A stretch of DNA of 64,000 nt, from contig NZ_JAUYRV010000053.1 of the NCBI RefSeq assembly GCF_030696665.1, positions 62,001 through 126,000 of the forward strand, given 5' to 3'. Each line of letters begins with the position of its first letter. Position 1 is the stretch's first letter. A model generated the notes under the pieces. That model was given only the letters and a program-made list of their open reading frames with translations, did not search any database and was not told the DNA's origin. Origin of the DNA: Novosphingobium sp. Its GTDB lineage: Bacteria; Pseudomonadota; Alphaproteobacteria; Sphingomonadales; Sphingomonadaceae. Shown here one piece after another: positions 53,268-61,376 of this stretch. The translations under genes and the position numbers were made by a program.

Positions 53268-54059
53268 TCAAGCTCCTCTTTTTATGTTTTCTTGTGGGGC
53301 TTTGTAAGCGGGCGGAAAGCCGCCGCTCATATCGCGAACGTAGCCGGTATTGTCATACGCCGTCGCGAAGGCCGCGCCACTGAAACTGTAGCACGCGCCC
53401 TGCCGCGCAGGCTCTTCCGAAACGCGGCGCGGCTGCGGTCCATCCACGATATACGCCCGGCCACGCGCAACGAAAACCGCCATCTGGGCGATACGCCACA
53501 CGTCGGCCTGCGCAGGCGGAAAGTTTTGCTGAACCCAGCGGGTGAAACCGCCGAACAGGGTCTGTCCGCAGTGTTCGCGCGGCTCTACGATGACCTCGTC
53601 GTGCAGCACCCATTCCAGTACCAGCGCGCCATCCACTTCCACCGCAAGCCGCTGACGGCGCGCCACATCGCGGTCGGTCAGCGAAACTTCCACCCTCTGC
53701 GCCCGGTCGCCACGGGCCATCCACGACAGGCCCAACCGGGCAAGATCAACAAGGTGCGTGCATTGCCCGCCCCGCTCGTCGCTGGTCAATGATGGCGGCG
53801 CGCCGTCGGCAGGCCTTCCGCGCAGCATTCCCAGTGCTGCCGTCGCGCCCGGGCAGCTGGTCTTGGGAAACCGGTCCATCCGCGCGATCACGTCGGCAAT
53901 CAAACCGTCATCGACCACCAGCGCCACGCTCATATCGTGGAAATCATCGAGAACCGACACCTGAATGCCGTTGCCCCACGATGAGAAGCTGATCCGCCGT
54001 CTGAAGATGCCACTCCCATACGCCGGATTGGGCGGATAATGGCCAAGGTTTGCAGACAT
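53268..54059 (-). CDS. DUF2889 protein
   Basis: A 263-residue protein of unknown function. The start at 54059 (MSANLGHYPPNPAYGSG) is chosen; the frame continues to 54470 but that part overlaps the flavin reductase gene and is a shadow. The DDFHDMSVALVVDDGLIADVIARMDRFPKTSCPGA segment is the DUF2889 mark, followed by a C-rich GGQCTHLVDLARLGLSW. DUF2889 genes are often found with aromatic or terpenoid degradation genes, but no activity is known to me. Here it lies between the flavin reductase and RibBA-like genes with gaps of 7 and 1 bp, so it is co-translated with flavin-linked proteins. Confidence 0.78.
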   Translation of the reverse strand: MSANLGHYPPNPAYGSGIFRRRISFSSWGNGIQVSVLDDFHDMSVALVVDDGLIADVIARMDRFPKTSCPGATAALGMLRGRPADGAPPSLTSDERGGQCTHLVDLARLGLSWMARGDRAQRVEVSLTDRDVARRQRLAVEVDGALVLEWVLHDEVIVEPREHCGQTLFGGFTRWVQQNFPPAQADVWRIAQMAVFVARGRAYIVDGPQPRRVSEEPARQGACYSFSGAAFATAYDNTGYVRDMSGGFPPAYKAPQENIKRGA

Positions 54060-54066
54060 GCGCCTG

Positions 54067-54597
54067 TCAGCCTGCAGCGTCGAAGCGCCCGTAAGCACCC
54101 TTGAAAAACAGCAAGGGGCCAACCGCCCGCTCAACCGCCAGCGACTGTACCCGGCCCAGCACGATGGTGTGATCGCCCGCGTCGATCTCATCCTCGATGG
54201 TGCATTCGATATGTGCCACAACGCCATCGAGCAGCGGCATCCCCCGTTCTGACATACGGTGCGACACGCCCTCAAACTTGTCACCCCCGCGCGACGCGAA
54301 CTGGCGGCACAGCTCAACCTGATCCTCGGCCAGCACGTTGACGCAGAAGTGTCCGCACGCACGAACTTGCGGCCAGCTGCTGGATTTGCGGTCAGGGAAA
54401 AACGCGACCAGCGGCGGGTCCAGCGACACCGAAGTGAAGCTGCCCACAACCAGCCCCGCAGCCACGCCATCCTGACTGCAACCGGTGATCACACAGACGC
54501 CGGTGGGATATGTGCCCAGCACCGAGCGGAAGTGGCCCGGATCGATCTCGACCCGGATGTCGGTTTCGCCCGGCGTTGGCGCACCCTCGCCGCTCAT
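54067..54597 (-). CDS. Flavin reductase, FMN-binding split-barrel family
   Basis: A 176-residue HpaC/ActVB-type flavin reductase: RSVLGTYPTGVCVITG at the N-terminus, GLVVGSFTSVSLDPPLVAFFPDRKSSSWP for flavin binding, then FCVNVLAEDQVELCRQFA and the Asp/His core EDEIDAGDHTIVLGRV. It uses NAD(P)H to make free FMNH2 or FADH2 for a two-component oxygenase. The likely partner is the luciferase-like oxygenase whose end is at 63812-64000. It starts 1 bp after the crotonase stop. Confidence 0.92.
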   Translation of the reverse strand: MSGEGAPTPGETDIRVEIDPGHFRSVLGTYPTGVCVITGCSQDGVAAGLVVGSFTSVSLDPPLVAFFPDRKSSSWPQVRACGHFCVNVLAEDQVELCRQFASRGGDKFEGVSHRMSERGMPLLDGVVAHIECTIEDEIDAGDHTIVLGRVQSLAVERAVGPLLFFKGAYGRFDAAG

Positions 54598-54598
54598 C

Positions 54599-55369
54599 TC
54601 AGCGGCCCGTCCACACTGGCTTGCGGCGTTCGGCTCCCGCCAGCTCGCCTTCGCGCTTGTCGTTGCTTTCTGCGTACTGCTCGATCTCCTCGAAGCGCGA
54701 CATCAGCGCGACTTCAAGTGGATGACCCAGACGCCCCAGAGCAGCCACCTTGGCCGCCTGATTGGCAAGCGGCGATGCGGCATTGATCTTGTCCGCCCAT
54801 TTTTGCGCGGTGGCAGCCAGATCAGCGAACGGCACGACTTCATTCACCAGTCCGAAGCGTTCGGCGACGTCGGCCTTGATACGTTCACCGGTCAATATCA
54901 TCGCCATCGCGATGTGGTGCGGCAACTGGCGCATCGCCCGGTGCACAACGCCGCATTCTCCAATGATCCCAACTTTCGTCTCGGGCAGCCCGAACTGTGC
55001 GGTTTCAGCAGCGACGATGATGTCGGCACACATCGCCAGTTCGAAACCGCCGCCGACGCAGAACCCCTGGACCGCCGCGATCAACGGCTTCTTGAGTGTA
55101 ACCAGCGGGCCGCCAATACCCGTGAGGCCACCGCCCAGCGCCATGCGCGTCTTGCGCTCGGCTCCGCCCGAAACATCCGCACCGATGCAGAAGCCCTTTT
55201 CGCCCTCAGCCGAAAGGATCGCGCACCAGATCTCGGGATCGGCATTGATCGTGTTCCACGCATCCAGCAGCAGGTCATCCATCTCCTGCGTGATCGCGTT
55301 TAGGCCCTGTGGGCGGTTCAGACGGACATGCGCAACATGACCATCGATGGTGAATTCTACGTCTGCCAT
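54599..55369 (-). CDS. Enoyl-CoA hydratase/isomerase (crotonase), active-site Glu pair present
   Basis: A 256-residue crotonase. The oxyanion-hole region GFCIGADV (about 59-66) and GFCVGGGFELAMCADI are intact. Both catalytic Glu positions of classic enoyl-CoA hydratase are present, E110 in GGGFEL and E130 in GLPET. It therefore probably hydrates an unsaturated acyl-CoA in the beta-oxidation-like part of the pathway. The ATG at 55369 has AAGGAG upstream. A longer frame to 55927 is a shadow of the next gene. Confidence 0.92.
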   Translation of the reverse strand: MADVEFTIDGHVAHVRLNRPQGLNAITQEMDDLLLDAWNTINADPEIWCAILSAEGEKGFCIGADVSGGAERKTRMALGGGLTGIGGPLVTLKKPLIAAVQGFCVGGGFELAMCADIIVAAETAQFGLPETKVGIIGECGVVHRAMRQLPHHIAMAMILTGERIKADVAERFGLVNEVVPFADLAATAQKWADKINAASPLANQAAKVAALGRLGHPLEVALMSRFEEIEQYAESNDKREGELAGAERRKPVWTGR

Positions 55370-55371
55370 GA

Positions 55372-56208
55372 TTACTCCTTCGGCGCGACGAGCGGACTCG
55401 TCGGCGCAACCTTGAATTGCTGGATGACGGCCTTGAGGCCCTGTTCCTTCATGCGTTGTCGCACTTCGAGCACCGCCGGTGCCATGTGCAACAATGCGTC
55501 GATTTCGGCGATGCCGGATAGCGCCTGCCGGAAACCTGCGGCCTCGGTGGCACGATTGATAGACAGCTTCTTGAGCCGCAGCACGTCGGGGGGCGTCATC
55601 GCGATGCGCTGTGCCAGCGAGCGGACCGCCGGGATCAGATCGGCGGCCGGCACACAGTGGTTGGCCCAGCCCCATGTGACCGCCGTCGGCCCGTCGATCC
55701 AGTTGCCCGGCACGAAGGCAAATTCCTTGGCGCGTTTGGGGCCGACCAGACTGACCCAGGTCGGCGCGATGAAGCCGCCACCGATGGGGATAGTCGGCTC
55801 CCCGATGCGCACATCGTCGGCCACGATGGTAATATCGGTGAAGACGCACATCTGCGCCGCAGCAGCAAGGCAGAAGCCATGTACTGCGGCGATCACCGGC
55901 TTGGGATGATCCCACATCAGCAGCCACCGATCAACATTGGCGCGCAGCCGGGCGTGGTCACCCATCGGATCGGCAGGGCCGCTGTCGCCTGCGCCATAGC
56001 TGCCCAGATCCATGCCTGCGCAAAAGCCCTTGCCTTGCCCACGAATGGCGATGACCGGGCCGCCTTCATGCTTCAACCGTTCAAGCGCGTGGGCGAACTC
56101 GTCGAGCAGTTGCGGCGACAACGCGTTCGCCGCCTCTGGCCGATCGAGCACGATCCAGCTGAGCGCCTCTTCATGCTCTATGCGGATCGTGGCATATTCG
56201 CCCGCCAT
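55372..56208 (-). CDS. Crotonase-fold protein lacking both hydratase Glu
   Basis: A 278-residue crotonase-superfamily protein that stops 2 bp before the start of the 54599-55369 gene. The oxyanion part GFCAGMDLGSYG is kept, but the segment that should read GGGxEL is AAAAQM (Q119), and the second Glu position reads T139 in GEPTIPIG. It is thus unlikely to be a simple enoyl-CoA hydratase. Crotonase-fold enzymes without these residues include C-C hydrolases, such as 6-oxocamphor hydrolase, and isomerases. In a camphor-like cluster, ring cleavage of a beta-diketone is an attractive but unproven role. Confidence 0.85.
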   Translation of the reverse strand: MAGEYATIRIEHEEALSWIVLDRPEAANALSPQLLDEFAHALERLKHEGGPVIAIRGQGKGFCAGMDLGSYGAGDSGPADPMGDHARLRANVDRWLLMWDHPKPVIAAVHGFCLAAAAQMCVFTDITIVADDVRIGEPTIPIGGGFIAPTWVSLVGPKRAKEFAFVPGNWIDGPTAVTWGWANHCVPAADLIPAVRSLAQRIAMTPPDVLRLKKLSINRATEAAGFRQALSGIAEIDALLHMAPAVLEVRQRMKEQGLKAVIQQFKVAPTSPLVAPKE

Positions 56209-56213
56209 CGCGA

Positions 56214-56666
56214 TTACTCCACGCGGCCAATAGGGTTGGATGCCCGGACGTGATAATCGGTGGTCATAACGGTCTTGAGAATACGCTTCTTGAACTTCCA
56301 CTGACCGCCCTGTTTGACCACCACATCGTGGTACTGGCCATACAGAATGCCGTCGGGGCGCTCTTTGGTGTAGCGATGGATGGCCAACACGGCGGCGCGC
56401 AGCGTCGCTTCATTATCGCTGACCCAGTCAATCACGATGTTCGACACGTGATGCGATGTTGCACGGAAAAAGGTGCCGATGCCGTCAAGCGTCTTGGCGT
56501 AATCCTCAATGCCGGTTGCGCCGAAATTGGGCGCATAGCTGACTTCGCAATCATCGACGAACAGCTCGATCATCTTCTCGGGCATGTTCATGTCAAGGTA
56601 GTAAGCATAGTCGAACACGATCCGCTCAATCGCGCGTTCCTCGACTATCCGGTCCAAAGAGTCCAC
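56214..56666 (-). CDS. SnoaL-like (NTF2-fold) protein
   Basis: A 150-residue protein with the polyketide-cyclase-like SnoaL_4 outline: an N-terminal helix pair (ERAIERIVFDYAYYLDM), LFVDDCEVSY, a His pair in ATSHHVSNIVIDW and the closing KFKKRILKTVMTTDYH. Such small cone-shaped proteins include isomerases, hydrolases and dehydratases with an internal Asp/His. It leads the crotonase genes by 5 bp. A second SnoaL-like protein is at 59280. Exact chemistry is not readable. Confidence 0.82.
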   Translation of the reverse strand: MDSLDRIVEERAIERIVFDYAYYLDMNMPEKMIELFVDDCEVSYAPNFGATGIEDYAKTLDGIGTFFRATSHHVSNIVIDWVSDNEATLRAAVLAIHRYTKERPDGILYGQYHDVVVKQGGQWKFKKRILKTVMTTDYHVRASNPIGRVE

Positions 56667-56746
56667 GATGATTCTCCTTTGTAAGTGGTAGCCTTCCCCA
56701 GATTCCAGCGCTGGAAGGCGCAGGCGTCTGGGGAAGTATTGTTTGA

Positions 56747-59203
56747 TCAGAAGTCGTATTTCAGCTCGATCCCGTACATGCGCGGCAGACCGGGCAGGAC
56801 GGAGTTGATCGCATTGACCGCACCGAGCGCGAAGCCGCCGACATTGTATTCCTTGTCGGTCACGTTCTTGACGTAGGCTGCGATCGTAGCGCCCGATCCG
56901 AAGGCGTTACCGAGTTCGGCACGAAGATCGAACAGCGAGTACCCTTCGATCTGGGTACCGGGCAGGATCGTCGCAGCCGCATTCGAGTAGTAGAAGGACG
57001 ACTGGCTGTACATGTCGCCGCGCAGCGACACCGTGCCGCCCGACGGAAGCTCATGCTCTACCTTGGCAAATGCCGAGCCAGTCCACTCTGGCACGTCACC
57101 GTAAGGACCGAACTGGACGACCGTGTTGCCGACAATCGCAGTGTTCTTGGGGTAACGCGCATTGGTGTAAGCCAGTGTCCCGCCCAGCTGGAACCACGGC
57201 GCAACACGAAGTGAAGCGTCTGCTTCGAAGCCTGAAACCCGCGCCTTCTCGACATTGCCGCTGACGGCAGCAACGCCCAGATAAACTGCACGAATGACAT
57301 TGCTGATATGCTGGTCATAGGCCGCGATGTTAAAGGTCGCTGGCATCGTCCCGATTTCACCGTTGAACTTGGCGCCGATTTCAAAATCGTACGTCGTTTC
57401 AGGCAGGAACCGGTTCGCAACAACCTTGCCAGCAGCATTGACCGAAGTTGCCGTGCCATTGAAACCACCAGTACGCCATGATCCACGATGCGTGGCGTAA
57501 ACCAGCAGGCTGTCGGTTGCCTTGTAGTCGAGCGAAACCGTCCAGCTTGGCTTGCTTGCCTTCAGTTCTTCAGGTCCGACGCCCTGCCCGACGTTGAAGT
57601 CGTCAAGGAATGGGTCGAAGCCTGCTGTGCGGCGTGCTGGGGCATAGTTGGTCGTCTCCCAGGTATAGCGTGCGCCACCGGTCAGATTCAGCCGATCGGC
57701 AATCTCGTACGACGCTTGGGCATAGACCGCCTTGGACTTGGTCTCGACCTGGTATTCACGCAGGAAGGCACCCAGATTATCGCCCAAGGCGGCAACGTAA
57801 TCCGGAGCAAACACGAGCGGAAGGCGCTGGGCATCCCTGCCTTCGAAATAATATACGCCCGCAATGTACGTCAGACGGTCGGCCTTGCCGGAAATCTGCA
57901 GTTCGTCTGACAACTGTCGCTGAACGTAGGTGTACCCTTCTGCGCCCGGACCGCCAATTGCCGGATTGCCGAAGTTGGCAGCCGACGTCCCGCCACTGAA
58001 CCCGATATTCAGGGGTTCGAATGGTGATCCGTCAACATCCGTACGGTCGCGCGAGATAGAGCGGTTGAAGCCGAAGACGTTCTTGATCTGAACGTCGTCA
58101 GACAGTTCGTACGTCGTGGTGTTGGTCACCAGATGCTGGCGACCCTCATGAGCCCCGGTCTGGTTGTTGAAGATATCGTAGAAGCCATAATTCTTCTGCG
58201 CATTGATGAAGCTTGGCAGGCCGCTGAAGCCGAAGGCTGCAAACTTTGCGCCGTATTCCAGCAACGGTGCGATGCCGTCTGGATAAAGCGTTGCGGAAGG
58301 CAAGCCGAAGCCGAGCTGACCGGCAAAGGGCTGGCCATTGACGAAGTTGTTGTTCGGATCGGTGGTTGCGCCTGAACTTCCGTTGATACCGTAGTAGTTG
58401 GTCGCACGCAGGCCCGCACTAACACCGCCAGTGAACGCATATTGATACACCGTGGTGTTGGTGAAATCACCGGATTTGATCTGGATGGTCGGGCGCACGC
58501 TGAAATTGTCGATCGACGCGTTCTTGGTTCCAAGCAACAGATTGGTCTGGTAGCCATCGCGCTTCTGATATTGAGCCGCAACGCGCCCCGAAATCGTCTC
58601 GCCGGGAACGTTGATCGCGCCTTCGGCAATCACATTGTTGTAATTGCCATAGCTCAAGCGGGCATAACCACCGAAGTCTTCGTCGGGCTTGCGCGTTTCA
58701 TAAAGCACCGCGCCGCCGGTTGCGTTACGACCGAACAGCGTGCCCTGTGGACCCTTGAGCACCTGGATCGACTGCAAGTCATAGAACGCACTGGCCGACG
58801 TCGACTGTGCGTTGAATTCATTGACATAGTTCAGCACTGCTGGCGATGCGAACGAGAACGCATCGAGCGACTGCCCACGCAGCGAGAAGCTGATCTGGTT
58901 CGATGAATTGGTTTGACGAACCGTCAGACCGGGCGTTGCCGACTGAAGATCGGATTCCGAAAGAATGCGACGTTCTGCCAGTTCGGTCGCGCCCAATGCG
59001 GCGACCGATACCGGAACGTCGGACAGGTTTTCGGCCTTGCGTCGCGCGGTCACTACGATCGCATCGGACATAGGCTGTTCGTTCGCCTGCCGCTCTTCGT
59101 TCCCAGTGCTGGTTTGAGCGAACGCCGGTTGCGAAGCCAGGATCGCAGCAAGCGAGGCTCCTGCAAACAGCAATGCAGGCTGGACACCAATCGTCTTCTT
59201 CAT
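56747..59203 (-). CDS. TonB-dependent outer-membrane receptor
   Basis: An 818-residue receptor with a start at 59203 (MKKTIGVQPALL) preceded by GGGGAG, and a signal peptide ending at AFAQ. The plug shows DAIVVTARRKAENLSDVPVSVAALGATELAERRI and SIQVLKGPQGTLFGRNATGGAVLYET; the barrel ends in IELKYDF with the terminal Phe. It belongs to the same branch as the 31599 receptor. Operator site 3 (59245-59261) lies 42 bp upstream, so it probably leads the leftward unit down to the TetR gene at 51427. Confidence 0.93.
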   Translation of the reverse strand: MKKTIGVQPALLFAGASLAAILASQPAFAQTSTGNEERQANEQPMSDAIVVTARRKAENLSDVPVSVAALGATELAERRILSESDLQSATPGLTVRQTNSSNQISFSLRGQSLDAFSFASPAVLNYVNEFNAQSTSASAFYDLQSIQVLKGPQGTLFGRNATGGAVLYETRKPDEDFGGYARLSYGNYNNVIAEGAINVPGETISGRVAAQYQKRDGYQTNLLLGTKNASIDNFSVRPTIQIKSGDFTNTTVYQYAFTGGVSAGLRATNYYGINGSSGATTDPNNNFVNGQPFAGQLGFGLPSATLYPDGIAPLLEYGAKFAAFGFSGLPSFINAQKNYGFYDIFNNQTGAHEGRQHLVTNTTTYELSDDVQIKNVFGFNRSISRDRTDVDGSPFEPLNIGFSGGTSAANFGNPAIGGPGAEGYTYVQRQLSDELQISGKADRLTYIAGVYYFEGRDAQRLPLVFAPDYVAALGDNLGAFLREYQVETKSKAVYAQASYEIADRLNLTGGARYTWETTNYAPARRTAGFDPFLDDFNVGQGVGPEELKASKPSWTVSLDYKATDSLLVYATHRGSWRTGGFNGTATSVNAAGKVVANRFLPETTYDFEIGAKFNGEIGTMPATFNIAAYDQHISNVIRAVYLGVAAVSGNVEKARVSGFEADASLRVAPWFQLGGTLAYTNARYPKNTAIVGNTVVQFGPYGDVPEWTGSAFAKVEHELPSGGTVSLRGDMYSQSSFYYSNAAATILPGTQIEGYSLFDLRAELGNAFGSGATIAAYVKNVTDKEYNVGGFALGAVNAINSVLPGLPRMYGIELKYDF

Positions 59204-59244
59204 TTCACTTCTCCCCATATTGACGCTCAATGGCGCCTATTATT

Positions 59245-59261
59245 TCAACGCAAACGTTGAC
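59245..59261. promoter_or_regulatory. TCAAC-N6-GTTGAC operator, site 3
   Basis: TCAAC-GCAAAC-GTTGAC upstream of the leftward receptor gene has the same half-sites and the same 6-bp spacing as the sites at 49716 and 59845. Confidence 0.65.
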
Positions 59262-59279
59262 GATTCACTCAAAAAAATG

Positions 59280-59795
59280 TCACCCGGCCTGCATTCGCGG
59301 AAAATCCGAGGTCAACGGATCGGCACCCGGCCACTGCACATTCAGCGCGGTCGTCAACGAACGGTCGACTTCGGACCAAGGCGCGATGTGAACGACCTTC
59401 ATCGCCCGCACTGCAATCCGCCATTGGCCGTCTTCGCGCACGTATTGATCAATGTAACGCACTGCGCCGAAATACGTGGCTTCACCCAATCCGAGTTCAA
59501 GGTGCGCGCAAACCTCGCCGTCAGCGGAATCTGCGCCGGTAAAGCTGATGTGGACATAGTTGGGCGTATGCACGGTCTGCCCCATGCCCGCTCGCGCCGC
59601 CTTGATAAGTGCGACAATGCCATCACGCCCTGCAGCATCTTCAAATCCCGAAGCTTCGAACCGGGCATTACGGGAAAAGCATTGCGCCATGACGGCGTAG
59701 TCATCATCGTCGGACGCACGAAAATACACCGCAACCAGATCCTGAATGGCGGCCCTGTCTTCGAGTTTTGCGATGCGTTCTTCCAGCGTCGACAT
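59280..59795 (-). CDS. SnoaL-like (NTF2-fold) protein
   Basis: A 171-residue SnoaL_4-type protein: MSTLEERIAKLEDRAAIQDLVAVYFRASDDDDYAVMAQCF at the N-terminus, a His/Tyr strand YVHISFTGADSADGEV and the closing GQWRIAVRAMKVVHIAPW. It is divergent from the CMD-fold gene at 59892, with operator site 2 between them. It resembles the 56214 protein in length and fold only. A GAGGGAG site lies before the ATG at 59795. Its reaction is unknown. Confidence 0.82.
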   Translation of the reverse strand: MSTLEERIAKLEDRAAIQDLVAVYFRASDDDDYAVMAQCFSRNARFEASGFEDAAGRDGIVALIKAARAGMGQTVHTPNYVHISFTGADSADGEVCAHLELGLGEATYFGAVRYIDQYVREDGQWRIAVRAMKVVHIAPWSEVDRSLTTALNVQWPGADPLTSDFPRMQAG

Positions 59796-59840
59796 GTTTC
59801 TACTCCCTCTCTCACAATCCATATGATCAACGCCCACGAT

Positions 59841-59864
59841 CCAGTCAACACATAAGTTGACAGG
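59841..59864. promoter_or_regulatory. TCAAC-N6-GTTGA operator, site 2
   Basis: CCAGTCAAC-ACATAA-GTTGACAGG pairs at 8 of 9 positions per arm. It lies in the 96-bp gap between divergent genes starting at 59795 (-) and 59892 (+), so one dimer site could control both. Confidence 0.7.
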
Positions 59865-59891
59865 TGCGCACGCCATTGCCAAAGTCGTTGG

Positions 59892-60551
59892 ATGACCACT
59901 ATATCCATCGCAGCATTGCGCGCAGAAGCCGAAGACCTGACCAGCGGAATTGCAGATGGCGAACCGCTTGATAAACTGGCTGCAGCGCTGATAACCTTGG
60001 CCGTCAGCGCCTCGGTTACCGCACTTGACCGCGCACGATTGGACGCAGCAATTGTGCAATGCTTCGAAGCAGGCGCGACAGTTGGGCAGGTGCAGGAAAT
60101 TCTAGCCCTTACCTCCGGCCTCGGCGTTCACACCCTTATGGTTTCGGCGTCTGCGGTGCTTGACGCAGCAAGTGCGCGCGGATTGATCGATGCCGACGCC
60201 CCGTTCGATGCAGACCGTCAGGCGCTGTGGGATGACCGCGTCGGCAATGACCCCTTCTGGACAGGGTTTTCCGCCGAACTGCCGGGCTTCCTCGAAGCAA
60301 TGCTGCGGCTTTCGCCCGATATCTTCACCGGCTTCTTCGAATATTGCGCCATTCCGTGGCGCAGCGGCACGGTGCGCGCGCGGATCAAGGAACTGGCTGC
60401 ACTTGCCTGCGATGCCGCGCCCAGCCACCGCTTCCGCCCCGGCTTCCGCGTCCACCTGAAGAACGCCATCGCCCTGGGCATCGGCCGCAAGGCAATCCTG
60501 CAGGCGCTGGACATCGCCGCCGCGGCACCGGAGCACCGCGGCACCGATTGA
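59892..60551 (+). CDS. Carboxymuconolactone decarboxylase/AhpD-fold protein
   Basis: A 219-residue protein with two CMD-like halves: about residues 25-95 (LDRARLDAAIVQCFEAGATVGQVQEILALTSGLGVHTL) and about 155-210 (IKELAALACDAAPSHRFRPGFRVHLKNAIALGIGRKAILQAL). The AhpD redox pair CxxC is absent, so peroxidase activity is unlikely. A decarboxylase, hydratase or lyase role is possible. It is divergent from the SnoaL-like gene and shares operator site 2. Its stop is next to the stop of the convergent SDR gene. Confidence 0.8.
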   Translation: MTTISIAALRAEAEDLTSGIADGEPLDKLAAALITLAVSASVTALDRARLDAAIVQCFEAGATVGQVQEILALTSGLGVHTLMVSASAVLDAASARGLIDADAPFDADRQALWDDRVGNDPFWTGFSAELPGFLEAMLRLSPDIFTGFFEYCAIPWRSGTVRARIKELAALACDAAPSHRFRPGFRVHLKNAIALGIGRKAILQALDIAAAAPEHRGTD

Positions 60552-61352
60552 TTACCCCGCGTTAAGGCCGCGCCAGGCCAGCGCGCCACCATCGATCAGG
60601 TAGGACGCGCCGGTGATGAACGAACTGTCACTGCAAGCCAGGAACACCGCCAGCTTGGCGACTTCCTCAGGCTCGCCAAGGCGCGGCAGCAAGTGCGCGC
60701 CGCGGAGGACCTTCTCCAGCCCAGCGGGATCGTCTGAAGCCTGGAGATACTTCTCCAACATGGGCGTGCGGATCGCAGCCGGGCAATAGCAATTCACCCG
60801 GATACCGAACTTGGCAAGGTCCGTGGCGCTCGCCTTCGTCAGCATTTCGACGCCGCCTTTGGTCGCACAATAGGCAGCCGCCATCGGGTAAGCCACCGTC
60901 GCTCCGGTCGACGCCACGTTGACGATCGACGCTGCATCGGACGTCTTGAGATAAGGCACCGCGTGTTTGGTACAAAGCCACACTGCCTTGAGATTGATGT
61001 CGTTGACAACATCCCAGACGTCTTCCGACAGCTCCTCAATCGAGGTGTTCGGCGTCAGGTCAGTTTCGTGGACTGCAGCATTCGCATGCAGCACGTCGAT
61101 CCCGCCATAGAGCGCGGCGGTTGTATCCATCAGGTTGCGGATGGAAACGCTGCTCCGCAAGTCAACCTTGATGAAGGTGGCCGTACCGCCTTCCGCCACG
61201 ATCAAGTCAGCAGCTTCCTGCCCGGCTTGTTCGTTTATGTCTGCGATGACGACCTTGCCGCCCTCACGCGCCATCTCTCGGGCACTGGCACGCCCCATCC
61301 CTTGGCCTGCGCCGGTAACGACGCAAACCCTGCCCTCAAGCCGTCCTGCCAT
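60552..61352 (-). CDS. Short-chain dehydrogenase/reductase
   Basis: A 266-residue classical SDR. The cofactor loop is TGAGQGMGRASA (about 14-25), with D38 in VIADIN at the end of strand 2 favouring NAD. The catalytic set is N in INLKAVW, S in VASTGATV and Y/K in YCATK. The C-terminal FITGASYLIDGGAL is typical. It oxidises or reduces a secondary alcohol/ketone, probably an intermediate after P450 hydroxylation. It is 24 bp downstream of the CYP101-like gene on the same strand. Confidence 0.92.
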   Translation of the reverse strand: MAGRLEGRVCVVTGAGQGMGRASAREMAREGGKVVIADINEQAGQEAADLIVAEGGTATFIKVDLRSSVSIRNLMDTTAALYGGIDVLHANAAVHETDLTPNTSIEELSEDVWDVVNDINLKAVWLCTKHAVPYLKTSDAASIVNVASTGATVAYPMAAAYCATKGGVEMLTKASATDLAKFGIRVNCYCPAAIRTPMLEKYLQASDDPAGLEKVLRGAHLLPRLGEPEEVAKLAVFLACSDSSFITGASYLIDGGALAWRGLNAG

Positions 61353-61376
61353 GTGATGGTCCTCGTTCTATAGATG

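Noticed and set aside
54060..54470. N-terminal extension of the DUF2889 frame
   Set aside because: The extension overlaps the flavin reductase gene in another frame and reads as Arg/Ser-rich shadow; family similarity starts at 54059.
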